From Pelagophyceae sp. CCMP2097 (Eukaryota > Sar > Pelagophyceae): 64,000 nt of DNA. Where the stretch lies: assembly GCA_026770575.1 (NCBI GenBank), contig MU657207.1:301465-365464 (forward strand), written 5' to 3'. Below, in pieces: positions 56,600-64,000 of this stretch. Under the pieces are notes generated by a model. That model saw only the letters and a list, made by a program, of their open reading frames with translations. It had not been told where the DNA came from and ran no database searches. Numbering within the stretch: position 1 is the stretch's first letter; each line of letters begins with the position of its first letter. Both the position numbers and the translations under genes were made by a program.

Positions 56600-57790
56600 A
56601 TGGTCGCCCGCGCGGCGCTCCGCCTCATCTTCCTCCTGGCCGCGATTCGTCGTCGCGCCGCCGGCGCTAAGGCGCGGCGGACGCGCAACGACCACTGCAT
56701 CGAGCCGGACCGCAACCTCTTCACACTCGGGGCGCAGGTGCGACGATCCACGCAAGCACGCCGACGGCTTTTAAGACCGCGCGCGCGAGGGGGCGGCGGC
56801 GGGACGTGATCTCCGTCCGATGACGAGCTCAGGCGATCCACTTGCGCGACTGCACAGTCCGGTTCGCGCGCACGACGACGAACCTCTCCTAGGATCCTGT
56901 GCGTCTCCGCGCGCTCGCCCATTTGTCGACGGCATGTGTAGGTTCATTTTGATCCAGACGTTTGAGGACCGCCTCGACTCGAGGCAGATGATGGACTCGA
57001 TTCACTCGATGGGGCCGGGTGTCGAGACGATGGTGAACGTGGACAACCGAAACGACGCGTCCCAGGCCGAGTGGGCCGCCGCGTTGAGCGGGCCGAACGA
57101 CTCCCTCTTAGTCTCGCCGAACGTCCACCAGGCCCGCGCGTTCAACCGCGTGGCTGCGATGGCGTGGGGCGAATATCTCGCCTTTCTCCAGGGCGACTTG
57201 TGCGTCCCCACGCAGGGTTTCTGGTTCGACGACGCGGTAAAGCTCTTCAACGCCGACTACAAACTCGGTCCCCTCGGCGGCCGCGCGGGCGTGCGGCTGG
57301 AGATTGAAAGAGTGGAATACAATACCACGATCGAGACGTCTTCCAGAGGAGAAGACTCGCGACTCGGCCGCTCCGAGCAGCCCATCGATCTCGCGCGGCG
57401 AATCGAAGGCGATGTTGTCCCGATGCGCTCCGTCGACGCGGTGAGCGTTGGGCCTTTGATTGTCAAGCGCGATACATTATTCGGCGTCGGTGCGTTCGAC
57501 GAAGATATGTCCTGCGCCGGCGACCCGGCGTCCACCTCGAGTTCGACCTCCGTTTGCGCGTCTGGGCCGCCGGGTTGCGGGTCGCCGTCTTTTGGCCGGA
57601 ATTCAACAAGGTCAAGGCCCGTCGTACATTCGTGAGCCAACTTGAATATCAAATATCCATCACGTCCAAAAAAGGCCAACACGGTCATCAACGGCGCGGC
57701 GCTCGCCGAGGCCGTGGAGCGCTTCCTCGAGACGGCGGTCTCGAAAGTGGCAGAGGCAAAGGCTGAACTGGAACCGATGCTCGCCGGGCA
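56600..57790 (+). CDS. GT-A-fold glycosyltransferase domain, with an apparent frameshift
   Basis: The start at 56600 (MVARAALRLIFLLAAIRRRA) is a signal peptide or anchor, spliced after LFTLGAQ. The catalytic block reads DSIHSMGPGVETMVNVDNRN, LVSPNVHQARAFNRVAAMA, GEYLAFLQGDLCVPTQGFWF, KLGPLGGRAG and later AVSVGPLIVKRDTLFGVGAF. This is the order of family-2-like transferases (N..E.RAYN, LQDDD, LG.VGGR, G...RR..F). After EDMSCAG the expected continuation, GVHLEFDLRLRVWAAGLRV, is in another frame, with the shift at about 57521-57531. No intron fits. It is a one-base indel in the gene or in the sequence. A C-terminal helix (TVINGAALAEAVERFLETA) follows. It probably continues into the next feature as one protein. 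Confidence 0.65.
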
Positions 57791-57856
57791 GACCAAAAAG
57801 CCGGCTTCGGTCCCCCCCGCGGCGACTCCTGCGCTCCCCACGTCGACGGCGCGAGG

Positions 57857-60159
57857 CACTATACGGACCGCGACAAAGTGCAGCCCGCCGGCTGCTCGGC
57901 CAAGCCGGGTGCGTTTCCTGCGCGGGTCGTGCGCATCTGCGAGGCCGGTGGGCGCACTCGCGGCGGCAGGCGTCTTCTGCGACGGCTACAACAACAAGTG
58001 ATACCTCAAGCAAAGTTGCCTCGGCAGCGCCACGAAGATGGAGGCCTCCGAGCCGCCCTGCTCGTGAGGAGGTATCTTCTTGGCTTCTTGGCCCGTGTGT
58101 CCATTCTGCCAGAGTGTCCGTATGCGCGACGCCTTTTTCGCGGCGAGGTCAAGTTCTCGGCGAAGCGCGAGACGGAGGGCCAGAAGCAGCGCTTGGTGGC
58201 CATCTTGCGGGCGGCGGTGCGACAGTTTTGCGGCTGCAGCAGGAACGCAGAGGCGCTGGCGGCCTGCAGTATGTCCGAGCCCGAGGCCGAGCGCTCTGGA
58301 ATGCGTCCCAGCCGCGCGTCACCATCGTCGTGCTCTCGCACCACGTCGGCCTGATGCCGAAGCTGCGGCGGTTGGTCCACGTCTACTCTTCCATGGCAGA
58401 CGTCGTGGCGGAAGTCGTCTCGAACAACCCAAAGGTGGCCGCGCCCACGTTCGAGCACCACGAGGGCGCCGCGAACATCACCGTGCGTCTGGCGTCCACA
58501 TTGCTTGCGCCTGGCGTTTCGACCGTCTGTCATTTTCAGGTCTTGCGGTCTTGCGACCGAGAAGAATACCATGCTCAACCGCTACCGCGCCCTGCCCGTT
58601 TCGCCAGAGCGATTGGTGCTGCTCCAGGACGACGACGTCCAGCACTCTTTCACGTCTGTATCAGTCTTCGCCGCGGTGGCGGCGCTCTTCGGTGCGGCGG
58701 ACGCCCGCGCGTCTCGACACAGACAAGGGCCCTCGACGCGACGTCCCGACCGTATAGCGCAATCGGCTAGCCCACGAGTCTACGCTGTCGATCCGCAAGT
58801 TTGCTCGGCGCGCGCAGCTGTACTGCGGCTCCCGCAAGTTTGCTTATGTGTATCCGTCATCAACCCGCGCCCGACGGCAAAGTCCAACCGGCAAGGGCAG
58901 AGCCACGAGCGGCAGCCGCCTGCACGCCGGTGGGAGGTTGATGGCCGTCGGGACGCGAGACGGGGTGCCTCGCTCCTGCCCCGTCGAGATGGATTCTACG
59001 GACCGAGCCGCGAGGCCCCTTCTAGGTGTAATGTAATGTAATAGGAATCACAGGATGTCCAGTCCCGGAGGACCTTCTCCTGGCCTAGTCAGATCAACCA
59101 ACTTAGCACGAATTTGATAGGATTTAAACAAAAAACGATAAATAAAAGCATCTAGGAATTGAGGAGTATTTTCATGCATGATGAAATCAACTTTAGCGCG
59201 AATAGACAATAGATCAAAGAGGGGGATTTTCTCACAGATTTTGCCAAAACATTCGTCACGAGGAACAGCGTAGGCTGCACAATCGCCCAAAATATGGTAC
59301 ACAGATTCGAAGCATTTCTGATGGCAGCATGGGGTGTAAGGGAAGGACCTGCATCGAAAAAGAGACCCACCAGAATTGGACGATTTATCTGTGTTGTGCC
59401 CTTTGCCGAATGCCTCAAAGCAGCTGAGACGAAGCTTCGTTTTCAAAATTCGGCCTTCGCGAAGATCCCAAGAAGTGTGTGGGTTGCGGAGAAGGTATGG
59501 AGCCGTGCGGTATGATATAGACCACTTCATGAGAGTTTGGATAGAATGAGATCTTGCAGATTGAGTTAAGAGTTTGTTCATCTGTAAGAAACATAAGGTA
59601 CCGGCAAAGGCAGCTCGGGCAAGATTCAGCCCACTCGTTGGAGAAATACGTCTTCGCCGGCGCCACGTCCGTCGTTCCCACGAACCTCGCGCGCGGCGTC
59701 ATCGAGGGCCACGTCCCGCAGGTCTCTTGCGTCGCACTTTGTTGACCACAAACGCCGCGATGCGCCAAACTAGGCTCGACTTCATCGAGTCGGAACTTCA
59801 TCGAGTCGGAAAAGCCGACGTGCGAGGACATTACGCTGCACCTCCACATTTCGAACATGAGGCGCATGCCGCCCGTCGCCATGCACCTTTGGGTGGAACA
59901 CGTTTGGTGCAGCGTCCCTTGGGTGCGTCCTTTTTGCGGGGGGTGCGTCCTTTGGGCGCCCCACGCTTCGCCGTAGGTGCGCATGATCCCAAACGCGCTG
60001 GAGATGCACCGATGGGCTCACAAGACTTTGGACCACAAGCGCGCGGATTGCATCGATTGCCTCGAGCAGGACTTTGGGTTTGTGCCGCGATGGACCGCGC
60101 CCGTTTGGGGAACCGTCGACCCTCGCAAGCGCCTTTGGACCGCGGGGTCGTATTCCTAG
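57857..60159 (+). CDS. exostosin-type GT64-like glycosyltransferase domain
   Basis: A Cys-rich lead (HYTDRDKVQPAGCSAKP-GVFCDGYNNK) crosses intron 57909-57969 and meets an in-frame TGA at 57999-58001, after which the same frame continues plausibly (YLKQSCLGSATKMEASEPPC). The GT64 core follows: PRVTIVVLSHHVGLMPKL, MADVVAEVVSNNP, then MLNRYRALPVSPERLVLLQD with the DDDV metal site. Downstream of an intron containing a LINE fragment come LEKYVFAGATSVVPTNLARG, VDHKRRDAPN and CEDITLHLHISNMRRMPPV, the latter being the GT64 CEDI motif. The end (LEMHRWAHKTLDHKRADC...RLWTAGSYS) is at 60159. No Met start lies before the domain, so this is likely the second half of a bifunctional gene starting at 56600. 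Confidence 0.7.
59026..59597 (-). mobile_element. 5'-truncated non-LTR retrotransposon (LINE) inside an intron
   Basis: The minus strand encodes about 177 residues of the C-terminus of a LINE polyprotein: TLMKWSISYRTAPYLLRNP, then CCHQKCFESVYHILGDCAAY, the Cys/His C-terminal motif (CxxC...H...C) of RT proteins, and the end YQIRAKLVDLTRPGEGPPGL before the stop. The 3' tail is TATTACATTACATTAC, as in the fragment at 1956-2060. The reverse transcriptase core is missing, so it cannot move itself. On the host strand it begins GTGTAATGTAATG and ends with an AAG at 59595-59597, so it lies wholly within, or constitutes, an intron of the GT64-type gene. The lower GC content contrasts with the flanks. 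Confidence 0.85.
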
Positions 60160-60410
60160 GCTCGTCGAGACGAGTTCCGTCGACTTTGTCACCGCGGAGC
60201 AGGAGTACGACGCAGACGCCGCGTCGAATTGGGGCCCCTTTTCAATCGTCATCCATCGATGACGAATTGGTTCGACGACGCGCCGGCGACGCGCCCCAGA
60301 TAGTCCAATTTGAATTCAGATGCTTGCCTTGGAAGACTTGGTGCCGCCGGCCGATTTGCCTGTTTCGGAAGCCTGTTTCGGAAGGAAACTGGTTGGCGTC
60401 CGAGGGCTTT

Positions 60411-62657
60411 TCAGAGCTTGTGTTCCCAGATGCAGGTGCAGCCGTCGTTGCCGGCGGAGACGACGGACTTGCCGAGCCAGGCCAGCGCCATGGTGCCGTC
60501 GCGGTGCGTAAAGTCGTACTTTGCCGCCTTTGCCTGCGGCGCCTCGAGAGACCAGATGTACACGACCTCGTCGTTCGACGTCGAGGCCAAATGCGTGCTC
60601 TCCGGGTGCCACGCTAAAGCGGTGACGCGCGTGGTGTGGAACCGCCAGACGCTCTCGACGGAGACGGCATAGCCCGAAGCGACGACGTAAATCTTAATCT
60701 CGCGGTCCGCGTCCGCCGCCGCCAGGAGAGAACCGTCCGGCCTACATACACGCTCCGGGACGACGCGGGGGGCGACAGGCCTGCTCCGGGCCTCAGCTCG
60801 CGTCCATGTCTCGAGATTGCCGATTTCCGGACGCGGGTCCGGGCGAGTACGCGAGCGCGGTGATCTCGCCGCGGTGCGGCGGCAGGACCTTGACCTCGGC
60901 GAGCGTCGTGGCGTCCAACAGGCGCAGCGAGCCGTCTTTCCCGCCGACGACAACGATTTTGCCGTCACCCGACGCGGCGACGGTCATGGCGTCGTACAAA
61001 GTCGCTTCAAAGACGGCCACCCCCGCGGGCGAGAGGAGGCAGACGCCCTTAGTCGTCGACGCGGCGACGTTGCCGCCGAGCCAGGCCAACGAGTTGGGCT
61101 GACCCTCGACAGCCACTTGGGCGTTGTATTTAGCCCCGTCGACCGAAACGCTGGCGAAGCGCACCTTGTCGTCAAAGCCCGCGGAAGCGAACCCTCCCGG
61201 GAATGCCAGGAGGGCGGTGACCTTGCCGCCGTGCGCGGCCCGGACGTGCGACTTTGCCGGCCCGTCGACTTTGCGCCAGGCCCATCCTTGAGCGGCGTCC
61301 GCCACGAAGACGGTGCCGTCGTTGCAGCCAATGACAATCGTCTTCCCGTCGACGACCGTCATGCAGGAGATCGGGGCCTGCGGCGCCTGGACGACCTTGT
61401 CGACGCTTAGGACGCCGTTGGATTCGACGATGTAGTTTAAATCGCCGGAGAGGGCCATGGACGCCAGGACATCGTGGTCCCAAACCAAACCCATCTGCAT
61501 GTCCCCAACCTCCTTGCCCATGTCCAGCGCCGCCAAAACGGCGGAAGCCTCGGGCCGGGGTTCGGGTTCGACGGCCCAGAGCATGATTTTCTTGTCCGCC
61601 GAAGCGGTGCAAAGCCTCAGGCCGTCCGACGAGAACGCACAGCCGTAGACCGATCCGCCAGGGTGCGACTTCTTGTCGCCTTTCAATTCGAACTTGACCG
61701 TGCCCGCTGAACCGTCGTAGATCACGATCTTCTTGTCTGATCCGACGGTGGCGAAGACAGCGCCCGTGGGCGCGTAGCGGGCGCAGTTTACGTAATTCGA
61801 GTGGACTTTCTCTGAATGGTCCAGCTTAAAGGGCGGCCCGGCGTAGAAGCAGACCTTAAAGTCTTCCGACCCGGTGACGATCCTCGGCGGCCGGTTCGGT
61901 TTGAACGCGCAAGTAATAGCTCTTTTGGCGTGTCCCACCATGTCCCCGACAGAGTTGCCAGTGTCCCAAACAATGCACTTGGCCACGCTCCCCTTGCCGT
62001 CGCCCACGATGGCAATCTTCTTGGAGTCCGGATCCCACCTAAAGCCGTGCGCTCCTTGGATGGCCTTTGGATGCGACACGGACGAGGGACGTACGCAATG
62101 TCTTTGATCGCGCCCGCGATGACCTGCACTTCCACTTTGAGCAGGTGCTCCGGGTTGTCCCAGGCCCAGATTCGGAGGAAGCCCGCCTCGTCGCCGGAGC
62201 AGCACCAGAAGCCATTGGGCGAGAACCTAGGACGAGCCTCGGCCACGTTTGCGAAGGCCTCGGCCATGTTTGGAAAGGAGCGCCGGAGGCACGCGGGGCG
62301 TACAAGCGCCCCTCCCCGGCATGCGTGTCGCCTCCCTCTCCCGGCTCCCCTCGTGTCGCGTGGCCGTCTTTCCCCGGGGCGCGGGTGGTCACCGCGCCAC
62401 GGTCACGTTGTACTTATGGCCACGGTAGACAAAGTTGTCCAGCGCGTCGTGCAACGACCGCACCACGACGAACTTGCCGAAGCCTGCAGATTTGCATTGC
62501 GGCCGGCGCGCAACCCGCTGCGCCAAAGGCCAGTCGCACCGTAGACGAGCTTTGGCTCCTTGGGGTGTGCGTACAGGTTCAAGCCGTGGCCGCGCTCCAC
62601 GAGCGGGCCCGGGACGAGGCGCTTCTGCAGCCGCGCGTCGGACAGGAAGACGGCCAT
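60411..62657 (-). CDS. WDR1: actin-interacting protein 1 (WDR1/AIP1), WD40 double propeller
   Basis: AIP1 works with cofilin to disassemble actin filaments. The start at 62657 reads MAVFLSDARLQKRLVPGPLV, then RGHGLNLYAHPKEPKLVYG, spliced to GFGKFVVVRSLHDALDNFVY and on to RFSPNGFWCCSGDEAGFLRI. The long exon contains the first propeller (KIAIVGDGKGSVAKCIVWDT, SEDFKVCFYAGPPFKLDHSE, VNCARYAPTGAVFATVGSDK, LRLCTASADKKIMLWAVEPE) and most of the second (ISCMTVVDGKTIVIGCNDGT, DGSLRLLDATTLAEVKVLPP). The last exon gives TALAWHPESTHLASTSNDE and GNDGCTCIWEHKL at 60411. The AGPPFK motif and blade order match animal WDR1. Four introns are visible. It is intact. Confidence 0.93.
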
Positions 62658-62948
62658 GGCGCGGCGTGGCGTCCGGCGGTCTCTTTCTCGAAGTTTCCGG
62701 GACGCTCGCTTAAAAAATAGATGAGCGGAAATCCATGTCTTCCTTCGTCGGGATCTCGGCGGGCGTGCTTTGGATCCACCATAGGTGCTTTTTCGGCGGC
62801 GTGGTGCCCCTCTCGACGGAGCGCCTCGATGTCCTGTGGCGCGCGCGGCCTCTGCGCCAGAGACAGCCGTTTGCTTAGAATACTGATGTACCAGAGAGGT
62901 TGTGAGTTCGGTGCGAGGGGAGCAGGGCGCGGGGCGCCGCCCGCGTGG
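62658..62948. other. intergenic stretch
   Basis: This short region between two minus-strand genes is the likely promoter and 5' untranslated region of the AIP1 gene. A minus frame (PQDIEALRREGHHAAEKAPM) is open but has no identifiable start, partner or family. Nothing else is seen. Confidence 0.35.
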
Positions 62949-63998
62949 TCAAAAGGCGAGATCACAGAGGCGGAGGTCACCCAGAGGCGGCGAGCGAGCG
63001 CAGCGGGGGCGTCTCGCCGTAGTGCACGTTCGCGCTGCGCGGCGCGATGCCGAGCGCAGCCGCCACGGCGCCGTGCGCCGCCGCCGCCGCGCCGTGCGCC
63101 GCCGTCGCGCGGTGCGGCCGCGGCGCGCTGAACGCGCTGAACCTGCGGCCGCGGGGTCGAGTCGAAAAGCCGGCGCGGTCTCGGCCCACCGGCGCGGGAC
63201 GCACTTTGGCGCCTCGTCTTTCTTGGCGGAGAGGTTGTAGGCGACGTTGTTGAGCGAGTCGTTTCGGATCATGGCGGAGAGGCCGTCGGGTCCGTTGGAG
63301 TCGACTCTCGTCACTGGCGGCTCCCAGGGCGCCCAGGGCGGCCGTCTGGGTGCGGCGCAGGGGGCCTCGCCGTGTGCCGCGCGCCGGCGCGCGCGCACCT
63401 CGGTGGTCGAGAGGGAGAGGGAGATCGGGGGCGTGCCGACGACGGCGTGCCCGTTGACGTGCGTCCGCGCGGCATGCCCGCGCGGCGCCTCGGCGTCGGG
63501 CCGCCACGCGTCTTCGACGGCGTCGGCGTCCTTGCGCGCGCACAACAGAGCGTTGCGCGTGGCCCACGCCGAGTGCTTTTGGGCAAAGCGCGCCAGCGCC
63601 GCGGCCGACGCGCCCGCGGCGTGGAGGCGGAGGATGGCGGACTTCGTACACCGAATCTTCGAGGCGCGCTGCAAGCGCGACTCGGGCTCGCAGACGAGGC
63701 CGAGGCCGCGCCTGGACTCGCCGTCGACGTGGCCGCCCGTGGCGAGGACGTGCCTCTCCAGCGCCAGCCTCGCTAGGCACATCTCCGCGTACTCGTGCGG
63801 CTGCCAGAAGCACGCCGCCGTGGCGGCGCCCTCACCGCCGGCGCCGCAGATGGGATGCTCCACGTTTGCCTCGTCGCAGAAGCGGACCGAGGCGCGCGAC
63901 GCCCGCCGCAGCGACGCCTCGCTTTCCTCAAACGCCTCCCAGTCCTCCTCCTCGTCGTCGCCGTCGCACCGCCGGAGGCGCCGCAGCGGCGCGTTCAC
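62949..63998 (-). CDS. unrecognised protein, entering from beyond the right edge
   Basis: The frame is open to the edge of the window, so the true start may lie outside. It begins with an acidic stretch (DGDDEEEDWEAFEESEASLR), then a compact region with ASVRFCDEANVEHPICG, CFWQPHEYAEMCLARLALER and GHVDGESRRGLGLVCEPESR. Next comes an Ala-rich helical region (ALARFAQKHSAWATRNALLC) with KDADAVEDAW. The W..HEYA.M and RGLG elements recur in small algal proteins of unknown role, in my recollection; no family name can be given. The last 70 residues are Arg/Thr-rich and could be read-through into an intron or untranslated region. Confidence 0.5.
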   Translation of the reverse strand: MNAPLRRLRRCDGDDEEEDWEAFEESEASLRRASRASVRFCDEANVEHPICGAGGEGAATAACFWQPHEYAEMCLARLALERHVLATGGHVDGESRRGLGLVCEPESRLQRASKIRCTKSAILRLHAAGASAAALARFAQKHSAWATRNALLCARKDADAVEDAWRPDAEAPRGHAARTHVNGHAVVGTPPISLSLSTTEVRARRRAAHGEAPCAAPRRPPWAPWEPPVTRVDSNGPDGLSAMIRNDSLNNVAYNLSAKKDEAPKCVPRRWAETAPAFRLDPAAAGSARSARRGRTARRRRTARRRRRTAPWRLRSASRRAARTCTTARRPRCARSPPLGDLRLCDLAF

Positions 63999-64000
63999 CG

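Noticed and set aside
57999..58001. Selenocysteine codon
   Set aside because: No redox motif, no Cys homologue known at this site and no recognisable SECIS; Trp mutation or sequence error is simpler. Kept only as a checkable possibility.
58252..58300. Frameshift before PRVTIVVLSHH in the GT64-type gene
   Set aside because: A 52-nt intron (GTGCGACAG...GCCTGCAG) joins ILRAA to YVRARGRALW in frame, so no lesion is needed.

Overview
This window is a gene-dense nuclear segment of a high-GC eukaryotic microalga. The spliced genes, the very high third-position GC, the (S/T/P)-rich PSxxPS-type surface protein and the wealth of Golgi-type glycan enzymes suggest a stramenopile, and a pelagophyte such as Aureococcus would fit; that placement is inference. 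Introns are short (about 35-180 nt) and mostly start GTGCGT and end (T)AG; several seem to start GCGCGT. Almost every gene has to be joined across such introns, so each CDS below is a gene span with exon joins explained in the text, worked out by eye.

Layout: 0.5-2.2 kb PSxxPS surface protein (-) with an intron made of LINE sequence; 3.1-4.7 SET/MYND protein (-); 5.0-6.2 GDP-L-fucose synthase (-); 6.4-7.3 tubby-like (+); 7.8-12.6 three carbohydrate/sulfotransferase-type genes (-); 13.0-15.3 ArfGAP with PDZ-like repeats (+); 16.0-17.9 GT32-like glycosyltransferase (-); 18.3-19.1 thioredoxin-like ferredoxin (+); 19.2-20.8 sialate O-acetylesterase (-); 21.6-22.5 Ser/Pro-rich protein (+); 22.8-26.3 SAM domain plus SLIP-GC-type GTPase (+); 26.6-28.5 CNOT2 (+); 28.7-31.2 glycosyltransferase-sulfotransferase fusion (-); 32.9-36.1 acidic protein (+); 36.6-37.6 DUF1275 membrane protein (+); 37.9-43.6 giant Fn3/Gly-rich/kelch protein (-); 43.8-44.9 unrecognised (+); 45.0-46.6 WD40 protein (-); 46.7-47.6 2OG-Fe(II) dioxygenase (+); 47.9-49.1 sulfotransferase (-); 49.5-52.1 BCCT transporter (-); 54.0-56.0 glycosyltransferase-like (-); 56.6-60.2 GT-A plus GT64-type glycosyltransferase (+) with a second LINE fragment in an intron; 60.4-62.7 actin-interacting protein 1 (-); 62.9-64.0 partial unrecognised gene (-).

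About ten of the roughly 25 genes act, by family, on sugars or sulfate esters: GDP-fucose supply, four sulfotransferase-type proteins, four or five glycosyltransferases, a glycan-propeller protein and an acetylesterase. Together they could make and edit a sulfated, fucose-containing glycocalyx. The genes are not all adjacent or on one strand, so this is enrichment rather than a proven operon-like cluster. The most unusual observations are LINE 3' ends that coincide with spliceable introns, a hairpin-bearing repeat family that sits mostly upstream of genes, minisatellites confined to introns, and one long glycosyltransferase locus with an apparent frameshift and an in-frame TGA.
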